Assembly: GCA_030149245.1 (NCBI GenBank)
Contig: JASBRX010000040.1
Coordinates: forward strand, 1 to 62,961
Direction of reading: 5' to 3'
Source: Sphingomonas bacterium
Lineage (GTDB): Bacteria; Pseudomonadota; Alphaproteobacteria; Sphingomonadales; Sphingomonadaceae
DNA length: 62,961 bases
Shown here: piece by piece, positions 18,394 to 27,205 of the stretch
Numbering within the stretch: the stretch's first letter is position 1
Layout of the letters: each line of letters begins with the position of its first letter
The notes under the pieces: generated by a model
What the model saw: the letters and a program-made list of their open reading frames with translations, nothing else
What the model was told of the DNA's origin: nothing
The model's database searches: none
Position numbers and translations under genes: made by a program

Positions 18394-20154
18394 TTAGACC
18401 AGCGCCTTGGCTTCGTCGTCCATTTCGCCGGAAACTTCGGCGGCCTGGAGGAGCATGTCGGTATGGGCGGCGCCCGATGGGATCATCGGGAAGCAGTTGG
18501 CGAGCTTTGCGACGCGGCAATCGACGATGACCGGGCCGTCATAGGCCAGCATTTCGGCAATGCCGCCTTCCAGCTGGTCGCGGTGCTCAATCAAAATGCC
18601 CTTCCAGCCATAGGCTTCGGCGAGCTTCACGAAATCGGGGAGCGAGTCGCTGTAGCTTTCCGAATAGCGGCTGGAATAGGTCAGTTCCTGCCACTGGCGG
18701 ACCATCCCCATATATTCGTTGTTCAAGATGAAAATCTTGACCGGCAGGCGATACTGGGTCGCGGTTGCCAGTTCCTGGATATTCATCTGGATCGACGCTT
18801 CGCCGGCGATGTCGATCACCAGCGCCTTGGGGTTGCCCAGCTGCGCGCCGATCGCGGCGGGCAGGCCATAGCCCATCGTGCCGAGACCGCCGCTGGTCAG
18901 CCACTTGTTGGGCGCTTCGAAGTGGAAGTGCTGCGCCGCCCACATCTGGTGCTGGCCGACCTCGGTCGTGATGATCGGGGCCTGATCGCGCGTTGCTTCC
19001 CACAGCGCCTGGATCGCGCGTTGCGGCATGATCGTGCTGGCGTCGATGCCGGGGCCTTCCTCGGGGAAGTCGAGGCACTTGACCGCGCGCCATCCTTCGA
19101 TGCGGCGCCACCATTCGGACAGGTCGGGCTTGGGATGCTGGCGCGCCTTCCAGATACGCAGCATGTCCTCGAGCGCGTGGCCGACATCGGCGACGATCGG
19201 CAGGTCGACGCGCACCGTCTTGTTCATCGACGAGCGGTCGATATCGATATGGATCTTCTTCGCATGCGGCGCGAAGGCGTCGAGCCGTCCGGTCACGCGA
19301 TCGTCGAAGCGCGCGCCGACCGCGATGATCAGGTCGGCCTGATTCATCGCATAATTGGCTTCATAGGTGCCATGCATGCCGAGCATACCGAGCCACTGGT
19401 CGGACGATGCGGGGAAGGCGCCGAGACCCATCAGCGTCGAGGTCACCGGCGCGCCGGTGATCTTCGCCAGCTCGCGCAGCAACTGCGACGCGCCGGGGCC
19501 GGAGTTGATGACGCCGCCGCCCGTGTAGAAGACCGGCCGCTCCGCCGCCGCGAGCATCTCCACCGCCGCCTCGATCAGCGCCTTGTCGGCCTTGACCTGC
19601 GGGCGATAGGTCTTGTGCTGGATCGGGCCGGGCTTGGCGTAGCGCGCGGTCGCGATCTGGACGTCCTTGGGGATGTCGATGACCACCGGTCCGGGCCGGC
19701 CCGAGGTCGCGATGTGGAATGCCTCATGCACGACCGCGCCGAGATGGGCGGGGTCCTTCACCAGATAATTATGCTTGGTGCAGTGGCGGGTGATGCCGAC
19801 GGTGTCCGCCTCCTGAAAGGCGTCGCTGCCGATCAGGTGCGTCGGGACCTGGCCGGTGATGACGACCATCGGGATCGAATCCATCAGCGCGTCGGTGATG
19901 CCGGTGACCGCATTGGTCGCGCCGGGGCCGGAGGTCACGAGCACGACGCCGGGCTTGCCGGTCGAGCGGGCATAGCCCTCCGCTGCGTGCGTCGCCGCCT
20001 GTTCGTGCCGGACGAGGATGTGGCGGATCCGCTTCTGCTTGAAGATCGCGTCGTAAATCGGGAGCACCGCGCCGCCGGGATAGCCGAACACGACCTCCAC
20101 ACCGAGGTCGACCAGCGCCTCGATCAGAATGTCTGCTCCGCTTTTCTCGGCCAC
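18394..20154 (-). CDS. ilvB: Acetolactate synthase large (catalytic) subunit IlvB
   Basis: The 586-residue ThDP enzyme joins two pyruvates, or pyruvate and 2-oxobutyrate. It has the N-terminal catalytic Glu region (FGYPGGAVLP and HEQAATHAAEGYAR), a central FAD-binding domain and a C-terminal ThDP domain with VIDIAGEASIQMN. At the usual GDG/GDA metal-binding motif it has Glu452 in place of Asp. The start is GTG (MAEKSG) after an AAGGAG site. First gene of ilvB-ilvN-ilvC, so it makes the committed step and sits upstream of ilvC. Confidence 0.97.
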   Translation of the reverse strand: MAEKSGADILIEALVDLGVEVVFGYPGGAVLPIYDAIFKQKRIRHILVRHEQAATHAAEGYARSTGKPGVVLVTSGPGATNAVTGITDALMDSIPMVVITGQVPTHLIGSDAFQEADTVGITRHCTKHNYLVKDPAHLGAVVHEAFHIATSGRPGPVVIDIPKDVQIATARYAKPGPIQHKTYRPQVKADKALIEAAVEMLAAAERPVFYTGGGVINSGPGASQLLRELAKITGAPVTSTLMGLGAFPASSDQWLGMLGMHGTYEANYAMNQADLIIAVGARFDDRVTGRLDAFAPHAKKIHIDIDRSSMNKTVRVDLPIVADVGHALEDMLRIWKARQHPKPDLSEWWRRIEGWRAVKCLDFPEEGPGIDASTIMPQRAIQALWEATRDQAPIITTEVGQHQMWAAQHFHFEAPNKWLTSGGLGTMGYGLPAAIGAQLGNPKALVIDIAGEASIQMNIQELATATQYRLPVKIFILNNEYMGMVRQWQELTYSSRYSESYSDSLPDFVKLAEAYGWKGILIEHRDQLEGGIAEMLAYDGPVIVDCRVAKLANCFPMIPSGAAHTDMLLQAAEVSGEMDDEAKALV

Positions 20155-20201
20155 GGTTCGTCTCCTTGTTTGCCGCAGTGCAATGCGATGGGGGAAGCGC
20201 G

Positions 20202-20230
20202 CTGCTATGCGTATGAATGATGCGTGTCAA
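20202..20230 (-). promoter_or_regulatory. Possible sigma-70-type promoter of ilvBNC
   Basis: On the minus strand a consensus TTGACA (20230-20225) is followed after 17 bases by TAGCAG (20207-20202), a weak -10, about 50 bases before the ilvB start. A perfect TATAAT nearby (20244-20239) has no matching -35. The assignment is a guess from motif and position. Confidence 0.35.
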
Positions 20231-20239
20231 GTGCTATGA

Positions 20240-21163
20240 TTATACTATTCGTGCGAAATTTGCCATTCGATTGATAATATCTGTCGCGACAGTGCGCGGC
20301 CAGTCGTTCGGAGGCTGATGACGCAGCCAGGTATATTGCCGCTTGGCATATTGCCGGGTCGCCGCCTGAGCCCGCTCTAGTGCCTCTGCGCGGCCGATTT
20401 CGCCGGCGAGCATCGCCGCGATCTCTGGCACCCCGATCGCCTTGCGCACCGGGGCTTCGGGCGGAATGTCGTCGCGGGCGAGCAGGGAAGCGACCTCATC
20501 GATCGCGCCTTCGTCGAACATCGCGGCAAGGCGGAGGTCGCAGCGTTCGGTGAGCCAGACGCGGTCCGGCAGGAGGATCAGCGGCGCAAGGTCAATCTGG
20601 TCCCCGATACCGCCGACCTTGGCGCGCTGCCAATCGGCGAGCGTGCGCCCGGTGGCGGTCACCACTTCCAGCGCGCGCGCGACGCGGGTGGTGTCGGCGG
20701 GGGCGAGGCGCGCGGCGGCGTCGGGGTCGCGTTCGGTGAGCAGGGCGTGTGCCTCTGTGACAGGGAGCGCGCGCACCTCGGCACGGATCGCAGGGTCGAT
20801 TCCGGGGACCGGGGCAATGCCGTCGAGCAAGGTGCGGATATACATGCCGGTCCCGCCGACAAGGATCGGGAGGCTGCCGCGTTCCTGCGCCGCCGCGATC
20901 TCCGCTTTGGCTTCCGCTGCCCAGCGCGCGGCGGAATAGTCGTCGGTGCCGGTGACATGGCCGAACAGGCGGTGGGTTGCCTGTGCTTCTTCCGCCGCGG
21001 AGGGACGCGCGCTGAGCACGCGCAGCTCGGCATAAACCTGCGCCGAATCCGCGTTGATCACCGTGCCCCCGGTCGCCTGCGCAAGCGCGATCGCCAAAGC
21101 GGACTTGCCGCTGGCGGTCGGTCCTGCAATGAGCGCGACCCTTGGCCTGGAGGAGTGCGACAT
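20240..21163 (-). CDS. miaA: tRNA dimethylallyltransferase MiaA
   Basis: MiaA adds the dimethylallyl group to A37 of tRNAs that read codons starting with U. The 307-residue protein has the P-loop [12 protein letters not shown] at residues 10-21, [22 protein letters not shown] near residue 100, and the C-terminal [12 protein letters not shown]. The frame runs upstream to 21442, but that part is antisense to serB; the family start is [11 protein letters not shown] (or two codons earlier, 21169). The SD is weak. Its start codon overlaps that of divergent serB. Confidence 0.95.
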   Translation of the reverse strand: MSHSSRPRVALIAGPTASGKSALAIALAQATGGTVINADSAQVYAELRVLSARPSAAEEAQATHRLFGHVTGTDDYSAARWAAEAKAEIAAAQERGSLPILVGGTGMYIRTLLDGIAPVPGIDPAIRAEVRALPVTEAHALLTERDPDAAARLAPADTTRVARALEVVTATGRTLADWQRAKVGGIGDQIDLAPLILLPDRVWLTERCDLRLAAMFDEGAIDEVASLLARDDIPPEAPVRKAIGVPEIAAMLAGEIGRAEALERAQAATRQYAKRQYTWLRHQPPNDWPRTVATDIINRMANFARIV

Positions 21164-22043
21164 GTTCATCGCGACGCTGATAGCAGCGGATCGGCTCGAA
21201 GCGGCGGATATTTCCTCCGCGCTGGACAAGCTGAGCGATGCCGGGTGCGTCCCGCGCGGCGTCGAGACGCTGGACGAGGACAAGGCGAGCGACCTGTTCT
21301 TCGACTCCGATCCGGATGCGGCGCGCGCGGCGCTGGAAGGGGCGTTCGATCGGGTCGACGTGGTCGTGCAGCCTGCGGAGGGGCGCGAGAAAGCGCTGAT
21401 CGTCGCCGACATGGACTCCACGATGATCACCGTCGAATGCATCGACGAACTGGCCGATTATGCCGGGATCAAGGCGCAGATTGCCGAGGTGACCGAAGCG
21501 GCGATGCGTGGCGAGTTGGACTTTGCCGAGGCGCTGGATGCGCGGGTGGCGTTGCTCAACGGCCTGGGTGCCGACGCAATCGACCGCTGCCTGGCCGCGC
21601 GTGTGCGGCTGATGCCGGGCGCGCGGACATTGGTGCAGACGATGAAGGCGCGCGGCGCGACCTCGATTCTGGTGTCGGGTGGCTTTACGCGCTTTGCCGA
21701 GCCGGTGGGGGCGGAGATTGGGTTCGACCGGGTGATCGCCAACGAATTGCTGATCGAGGGTGACGCGCTGACCGGCGCGGTGGCCAAGCCGATCGTCGAT
21801 TCTTCGACCAAGGAAGTGACGCTGCTCGGCGCGATGGCCGAGCTGGGGCTGGACGCCTCGGCGACGATGGCGGTCGGCGACGGGGCCAATGATCTGGCGA
21901 TGATCCGCAAGGCGGGGCTGGGCGTCGCCTATCACGCCAAGCCGATCGTCGCCGCAGCAGCGGGCGCGCGGATCGACCATGGCGATTTGACCGCTTTGCT
22001 CTATGCGCAGGGGATTGCGCGGAGCGAATGGGTCGAAGGCTGA
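21162..22043 (+). CDS. serB: Phosphoserine phosphatase SerB
   Basis: SerB removes phosphate from phosphoserine in the last step of serine synthesis. The 293-residue protein has an N-terminal ACT-like domain and a HAD phosphatase domain with the nucleophile motif D83-M-D85-S-T, SGGFTRF, and the [11 protein letters not shown] motif near residue 250. The ATG at 21162 has a strong GGAGG site at 21149-21153, which lies within the first codons of miaA on the other strand. The two start codons share the bases CATG. Confidence 0.95.
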   Translation: MFIATLIAADRLEAADISSALDKLSDAGCVPRGVETLDEDKASDLFFDSDPDAARAALEGAFDRVDVVVQPAEGREKALIVADMDSTMITVECIDELADYAGIKAQIAEVTEAAMRGELDFAEALDARVALLNGLGADAIDRCLAARVRLMPGARTLVQTMKARGATSILVSGGFTRFAEPVGAEIGFDRVIANELLIEGDALTGAVAKPIVDSSTKEVTLLGAMAELGLDASATMAVGDGANDLAMIRKAGLGVAYHAKPIVAAAAGARIDHGDLTALLYAQGIARSEWVEG

Positions 22044-22049
22044 CTCTAT

Positions 22050-22129
22050 CGTCACCCCGGCCTTGAGCCGGGGCCCAGCTTCTTCGACCGCTCAAGGCAG
22101 CGGGGCCCCGGGTCAAGCCCGGGGTGACG
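22050..22129. repeat. Long hairpin repeat between serB and the Sel1/SPOR gene
   Basis: The element begins CGTCACCCCGGCCTTGAGCC and ends GGTCAAGCCCGGGGTGACG; the outer nine bases are perfect complements. It lies between convergent genes and may act as a two-way transcription end. It is related in its ends to the other hairpin repeats of the window but has a different inner sequence. Confidence 0.8.
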
Positions 22130-22147
22130 CCCAGTTATCGCTCTAGT

Positions 22148-23164
22148 CTAGTCCCGCACCGGCACGCACGGGCTAAGGCCGCGGCACGCCGCGCTGGCTT
22201 CGGCGCTGGAGGCGAAGGGGCCGACCAGCACCTTGGTCAGGCGGCCGGACTTCACATAGCTGACCTTGCGACCGGGGAAGCGGCCGCCGACCTGGGACCA
22301 CAATTTCTGCGCATTGCCGGCCTCGCCGAACGCGCCGAGCTGAAGCTTCCACCCACCATCGCGGATCGCCGCCGTTGCCACGGGAGTGGGCGCAGGCTTC
22401 GGCGTCGGTTTGGGCGCAGGACGAACGATGGGTGGGGAGGGGCGCGTCTGCGCGCTTTCGGTCGGTGCGGGCGTCGGGGCCGGGATCGGGTCGCGCGGCT
22501 GATAGGCAGTGGAGGGCGGGAGCTGAGTTCGTCCGATTGCGGACGGCGGCTGGGTGCCACGTGGCGGTTGCACGGCGGCGATGCTTGGACGGCCGGCGTC
22601 GCGCTCATAGACGCGCGCAAGCTCCAGTCCCTTTTGCCGGTCGGCGAGCGAGATATAGCCGTCCATTTGCGCCTGTGACGTCGCTGCCTGGGGCAGCCCC
22701 TGCGCCGATGCGCGGACGATCAGGGCATAGGCGCGGACCCAGTCCTTGGCCACCGCGTCGCCGTTGAACAACATCGTGCCCAGTACATATTGCGCGCGCG
22801 GTGCGCCGCGACCGGCCGCCTTTTCGAGCCATTCGACCGCTTGCAGCCGTTTGCCGTTCTCGAACAGCGCGAGGCCGTAATTCTCCTCGGCTTGAGGATG
22901 GCCTTGCAGCGCCGCCTTGCGGTACCATTCTTCGGCCTGGGCGAGGTCGGCGGGGACGCCGCGGCCGAATTTATAGGCCTGACCCATGTTGAACTGCGCA
23001 TCGGCGTCGCCAGCCACCGCCGGGCCGCGCCATTGCGCGACGGCGGCGCGATAGTCGCCGCGCTGCCATGCTTCGACCCCGGCCTTCACATCTGCTTGTG
23101 CCAATGCCGGCACGCCGACCAGCATTGCGCCAGCCACCGCCGCCGCCCAGATCAACTGCTTCAT
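22148..23164 (-). CDS. Sel1-repeat and SPOR-domain periplasmic protein
   Basis: The 338-residue protein has a signal peptide (MKQLIWAAAV...ALAQ), four or more Sel1-like helical repeats (residues about 55-165, e.g. ADAQFNMGQAYKFGRG and PQAEENYGLALFENG), a Pro-rich linker and a C-terminal SPOR domain (about 264-338). SPOR domains bind glycan strands lacking stem peptides at division sites. A longer frame from 23224 adds a region before the signal peptide and is less likely. It is divergent from the ParA gene, with another SPOR protein beyond it. Confidence 0.85.
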   Translation of the reverse strand: MKQLIWAAAVAGAMLVGVPALAQADVKAGVEAWQRGDYRAAVAQWRGPAVAGDADAQFNMGQAYKFGRGVPADLAQAEEWYRKAALQGHPQAEENYGLALFENGKRLQAVEWLEKAAGRGAPRAQYVLGTMLFNGDAVAKDWVRAYALIVRASAQGLPQAATSQAQMDGYISLADRQKGLELARVYERDAGRPSIAAVQPPRGTQPPSAIGRTQLPPSTAYQPRDPIPAPTPAPTESAQTRPSPPIVRPAPKPTPKPAPTPVATAAIRDGGWKLQLGAFGEAGNAQKLWSQVGGRFPGRKVSYVKSGRLTKVLVGPFASSAEASAACRGLSPCVPVRD

Positions 23165-23350
23165 TCCGTCAGATCCCCGATCCCACCACGCCTGGATAAT
23201 GCCAGTTAACCATAGCATGGCCAAGACATGCTTGCGCTTTGGTTAAGCCCGGCATGGGACATGTCCGGCGTCCGACTACCGTATTAACCCCTTCTTAGCT
23301 TCCCGATGGCATCCCCAAGTCTGGGTAACCGGGATTTTTTCGAGGGGTCG

Positions 23351-24073
23351 ATGCGCGTACTAGCGATGGCATCACAAAAGGGTGGATCGGGCAAGACCAC
23401 GCTGAGCGGGCACCTCGCGGTGCAGGCGCAGCGGTCGGGTGCCGGCCCCGTCGTGTTGATCGACATCGATCCGCAAGGGTCGCTCTCCGATTGGTGGAAC
23501 GAGCGTGAGACGGATTTCCCCGCCTTCGCGCAGACGACCGTCGCCCGGCTGGCTGCCGATCTTGAGGTGTTGCGCCAGCAGGGCTTTCGCCTCGCGGTGA
23601 TCGACACCCCGCCGGCCATCACCATGGCGATCCAGAGCGTGATCCAGGTCGCCGAACTGATCGTCATTCCGACCCGCCCATCGCCGCACGATCTGCGCGC
23701 CGTCGGCGCCACGGTCGATCTGTGCGACCGTGCGGGCAAGCCGCTGATCTTCGTCGTCAACGCCGCGACGCCCAAGGCCAAGATCACCAGCGAAGCCGCC
23801 GTCGCGCTGTCGCAGCACGGCACCGTCGCGCCGGTGACGCTGCACCACCGCACCGATTTCGCCGCATCGATGATCGACGGCCGCACCGTGATGGAGGTCG
23901 ATCCGAACGGCAAGTCCGCCGCCGAGGTCACCGCGCTCTGGGCCTATATCAACGACCGGCTCGAAAAGAATTTTCGCCGCACCGTGTTCAGCGCGCCCGC
24001 CGTTGCGGCCGCGCCCCATGCCGCCTTTGCCGGGCGTCCGCAGGGTGGCTTTGGCCGCCGGGTGGTGAGCTGA
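23351..24073 (+). CDS. Orphan ParA/MinD-like ATPase
   Basis: The 240-residue protein has a deviant Walker A KGGSGKT (residues 10-16), LIDIDPQGS near residue 37 and VIDTPPA near 85, typical of the ParA/MinD/Soj family of positioning ATPases. A chromosomal parAB pair normally lies near the origin with parB and gidAB; here there is no ParB, and the next gene encodes a small protein with an RHH-like tail. The ATG at 23351 follows GAGGGG; a start at 23306 would add an unconserved leader. The stop overlaps the next start (TGATG). Confidence 0.88.
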   Translation: MRVLAMASQKGGSGKTTLSGHLAVQAQRSGAGPVVLIDIDPQGSLSDWWNERETDFPAFAQTTVARLAADLEVLRQQGFRLAVIDTPPAITMAIQSVIQVAELIVIPTRPSPHDLRAVGATVDLCDRAGKPLIFVVNAATPKAKITSEAAVALSQHGTVAPVTLHHRTDFAASMIDGRTVMEVDPNGKSAAEVTALWAYINDRLEKNFRRTVFSAPAVAAAPHAAFAGRPQGGFGRRVVS

Positions 24074-24591
24074 TGTTCGGTTCCGCCAAGCCCGCCGCGT
24101 CGCTGTCTTCGGGCCTGCTCGCCCGCAAGGGACAGGCGCGCCCCGCGATGCGCCCGCAAGGCTTTGTGGGCCTCGATCCGGGTACCTCGCTCGACGATCT
24201 CGGCTGGAACGACATGGGCAGCGATCTGCCGCCTGCGCCCGTATTCGAGCCGGTCCCGCCGGTGCTGGCCCAGCGCCAAACGCTGGTCGAAGAGTTTGCC
24301 CCGCCGCCACAGCCCGTGGCCGCACCGGTCGCGCCTGAACCCGAAACGCCGACGCGCCCGGTATCGACCGCCACCGCTGCCCGGATCGGGCGCGAGGTCG
24401 GCGCACGCAAGGGCAAGGCCGCATTTACGCTGCGGCTCGATCACGACCGTCATCTCAAGCTGCGTCTCGCCTCGGCGGTCACTGGCCGCTCGGCGCAGGT
24501 TATCGTCACCGAGGCGCTCGATGCATTTCTTGAATCTTTGCCAGAACTGGGGGCGCTGGTTGACCGGCTCCCTGCGGGCAAGGCGCGCTGA
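24073..24591 (+). CDS. ParA-partner protein with RHH-like C-terminus
   Basis: The 172-residue protein starts in the ParA gene's stop (overlap of one base), so they are coupled. The first 110 residues are Pro-rich and probably disordered. The last 60 (AAFTLRLDHDRHLKLRLASAVT and AQVIVTEALDAFL) look like a ribbon-helix-helix (CopG/Arc) fold: a beta strand followed by two helices. Such proteins partner ParA in some partition systems (ParG-type), but assignment as a centromere-binding protein is an inference. No known family name can be given. Confidence 0.8.
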   Translation: MFGSAKPAASLSSGLLARKGQARPAMRPQGFVGLDPGTSLDDLGWNDMGSDLPPAPVFEPVPPVLAQRQTLVEEFAPPPQPVAAPVAPEPETPTRPVSTATAARIGREVGARKGKAAFTLRLDHDRHLKLRLASAVTGRSAQVIVTEALDAFLESLPELGALVDRLPAGKAR

Positions 24592-24610
24592 TCCAGGGGG
24601 ACACAGAGCC

Positions 24611-25945
24611 ATGAACGTTCGTCGCATTCTGACCATCTCGGTTTCGGCACTGGTGCTGGGTGCACCGATCGTCGGCGGCCCGACGCTGATCGGCGGCCTC
24701 GCCGTCGCCAGCAGCGGGGTCGAAACCGCCGATCTGCGCCGCGCCGCGAAGGAAGCCGCCGCCGCGACCAAGGCCCTGAAAAAGGGTGAGGGGCAAAAGG
24801 CGGTCACGCATGCCGAAGCAGCGGTCACGCTCGATCCGCGCAATGGCGAGTATCGCAAGCTGCTCGGCGAATCCTATCTGTTCGCGGGCCGCTTTGTGTC
24901 GGCGGCGCAGGCGCTGAACGAGGCGCTGTCGCTCGATCCGGCCAATGGCCGCACCGCGCTCAACCTCGCGCTGGCGCAGATCGCCACGGGCGAGTGGGAT
25001 GTCGCGCGCCAGACGCTGGCGACGCATTCGGCGACCATCCCCGCAAGCGACCGCGGCCTCGCCATGGCCTTGGCGGGTGATCCGGCCGGCGCGGTTGCGC
25101 TGCTGATGGAGATTGCGCGCCAGCCCGGCGCCGACGCCAAGACGCGCCAGAACCTTGCGCTCAGCCTCGCGCTCGCGGGCCAGTGGCCGCAGGCGCGGGC
25201 GATTGCCGCGCTCGATCTGTCGCCTGACCAAGTCGATGGCCGCATGATGCAATGGGCGAGCTTTGCGCGTCCGCAGAACGCCTATGACCAGGTGGCGTCG
25301 CTGCTCGGCGTGACTCCGATTGCCGACAAGGGGCAGCCTGAGCGGCTGGCGCTCGCGCAAGCGATGACCAGCGCCGTTGCGGCGGCGCAGGTCGCCGATC
25401 CGGTCGAAACCTATATGCCCGGCCCAGCTCCGGTCGAGGCGGTCGCTGCGGTTGCTGCTACGACCGTCGATGTGGCGGCGGCAGAAGTCGTACAAGGTCC
25501 GTCGATCACGGCGCCGAGCGGCCAACAGGTCGTTTTTGCGCCGCGTCAGGAGATCGTCCAGGCGATCCCGACCCGCGCGGTTCGCGCTGAGACATCGGTC
25601 GCCAGCGTTGGCGCAACCAAGCCGGTCCGCGTCGATGTTTCGTCGACCCAGCGCTTTGCCAAGGGCAGCTGGTATGTTCAGCTTGGTGCTTATGACAGCA
25701 TCGGCGTCGCGCGTGACGCATGGGGGCGGATGGTGCGCCGCACGCCGGAACTGAAGGGTCTGACCCCGGCGAGCGCCAGCGTTTCGACCAAGGCGGGCGC
25801 GTTCCAGCGGCTGTCGGTCGGCGGGCTTGCCCGCGCCGATGCCGACGCGCTGTGCCGCGAAGTGCGCGGCGACGGTGGGAAGTGCTTCGTGCGCCCCGCT
25901 GCGGGTGACAAGCCGGCGGGATGGGTGCGCAGCGCGTCGCGCTGA
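24611..25945 (+). CDS. TPR and SPOR-domain exported protein
   Basis: The 444-residue protein has an N-terminal signal or anchor segment (MNVRRILTISVSALVLG), tetratricopeptide repeats (about residues 40-220, e.g. KAVTHAEAAVTLDPRNGEY and LNEALSLDPANG), an Ala/Val-rich linker and a C-terminal SPOR domain (about 365-440, WYVQLGAYDSIGVARDAWG). It follows the ParA-partner gene by 19 bases and so probably belongs to its operon. Function is unknown; the SPOR domain points to septal peptidoglycan. Confidence 0.85.
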   Translation: MNVRRILTISVSALVLGAPIVGGPTLIGGLAVASSGVETADLRRAAKEAAAATKALKKGEGQKAVTHAEAAVTLDPRNGEYRKLLGESYLFAGRFVSAAQALNEALSLDPANGRTALNLALAQIATGEWDVARQTLATHSATIPASDRGLAMALAGDPAGAVALLMEIARQPGADAKTRQNLALSLALAGQWPQARAIAALDLSPDQVDGRMMQWASFARPQNAYDQVASLLGVTPIADKGQPERLALAQAMTSAVAAAQVADPVETYMPGPAPVEAVAAVAATTVDVAAAEVVQGPSITAPSGQQVVFAPRQEIVQAIPTRAVRAETSVASVGATKPVRVDVSSTQRFAKGSWYVQLGAYDSIGVARDAWGRMVRRTPELKGLTPASASVSTKAGAFQRLSVGGLARADADALCREVRGDGGKCFVRPAAGDKPAGWVRSASR

Positions 25946-25965
25946 ACCACGCGCCTGAATGAGAA

Positions 25966-25989
25966 AGGGCCGGGGTCACTCCCGGCCCT
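25966..25989 (+). terminator. Terminator between the ParA/SPOR operon and pyrC'
   Basis: Perfect nine-base arms (25966-25974 and 25981-25989) with a six-base loop are followed by GTTCGTTT. It lies between convergent genes and is the best candidate to end the SPOR operon. Confidence 0.6.
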
Positions 25990-25996
25990 GTTCGTT

Positions 25997-27205
25997 TCAG
26001 CGGACCTCGCTGCCGCCCTTGAACAGGCGGAGTGCCTTGCCCTGGACGGGCAAGCCGTCGAATGGGGTGTTGCCCGCCTTGCCCGGCATGGTGTCGGCGA
26101 CGATCTGCCACGGGGCTTCGGGATCGATCAGCACCAGATCGGCAGGCATTCCGGGCGCAAGCGTGCCGGTATCGATGCCGAGGATCCGCGCCGGGTTGCG
26201 CGCGACGAGAGTGAACAGGCGGTCGAGCGTCACATGCCCCTCACGCACTAGTCCCAACCCGAGCGTCAGCAGTGTCGCGGCACCGGCCATGCCCGGCGTC
26301 GCATCGGCGAACGGCAGGCGCTTTTCCTCCGGCCCGCGCGGGTCGTGGCCCGAACACAGCACATCGATCGTCCCGTCGGCGAGCGCGGCGAGCGCGGCAA
26401 GTCGGTCGCTGTCGTCGCGCAGTGGCGGGGAGAGGCGCGCGAAGGTGCGGAAGTCCGACAGGTTGATGTCGGACAGCAGGAGATGCGCTGGCGTAATGCC
26501 ACAGGTGACACGCACGCCCCGCGCCTTTGCTGCGCGGACAAGCGCGAACGCGGCGGCGGTTGTCAGCTGGCGGAAGTGGATCGCCGCGCCGGTCGCTTCG
26601 GCGAGCATCAGGTCGCGTGCGACGGCCAGCGCCTCGGCCACGGCGGGGGCGGCGGGGAGGCCGAGCCGGGTCGCTGTCTCGCCTTCGGTCGCCACGGCGC
26701 TGCGCGTTAGCCCGGCATCTTCGGCGTGCGATATAACGGCCAGCCCGCAATCGCGGGCATAGGCAAGGACGCGGCGCATCACGCCGCTATCGGCGATCCA
26801 CCCACGCCCGGTGCCTACGGCGCGCGCGCCGGCATCCGTGTTGGTCGCATACTCGGCGAGGTCCACGCCCTCCAGCCCCCGCGTCGCAGCGGCGATCGGG
26901 TGGACCCACAATTCTGGCTTGCCCATGTCGGCGGCGCGCTGGACGAGGCCGGGGCCGTCGAGCACGGGCGACTGATCGGGCATCAGCCCGATGCGTGCGA
27001 TCCCGCCCGCACGGCACGCCGCCTTGTCCATCGCAAATACGCCGAGATCGGTGAGGGCGGGGGCGAGCAACTTGCCGCCGCAGTCGATGACCTCGGCTCC
27101 CTCGGGCGCGCTGTCGACGATCCGTTCGTCGGCGACGAACAGGTCGCCGCTGCGCTCGCCACCCTCGGGGCAGACCAGCCGGGCGTTGCGGAAGATGCGG
27201 TTCAT
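25997..27205 (-). CDS. Dihydroorotase-like protein, probably inactive (PyrC')
   Basis: The 402-residue protein has the amidohydrolase fold of PyrC, but the metal-binding HxH after the first strand is missing (TDLGVFAM instead of the usual D-x-H-x-H). The later His and Asp positions are also altered: IHFRQLTT lacks the second His, ITPAHL lacks the first of two His, and SGHDPRG replaces the catalytic TDHAPH. It starts within the last codon of pyrB (4-base overlap). In Pseudomonas a similar degenerate PyrC' holds the aspartate carbamoyltransferase dodecamer together, and I infer that role here. A catalytic dihydroorotase must be encoded elsewhere. Confidence 0.85.
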   Translation of the reverse strand: MNRIFRNARLVCPEGGERSGDLFVADERIVDSAPEGAEVIDCGGKLLAPALTDLGVFAMDKAACRAGGIARIGLMPDQSPVLDGPGLVQRAADMGKPELWVHPIAAATRGLEGVDLAEYATNTDAGARAVGTGRGWIADSGVMRRVLAYARDCGLAVISHAEDAGLTRSAVATEGETATRLGLPAAPAVAEALAVARDLMLAEATGAAIHFRQLTTAAAFALVRAAKARGVRVTCGITPAHLLLSDINLSDFRTFARLSPPLRDDSDRLAALAALADGTIDVLCSGHDPRGPEEKRLPFADATPGMAGAATLLTLGLGLVREGHVTLDRLFTLVARNPARILGIDTGTLAPGMPADLVLIDPEAPWQIVADTMPGKAGNTPFDGLPVQGKALRLFKGGSEVR

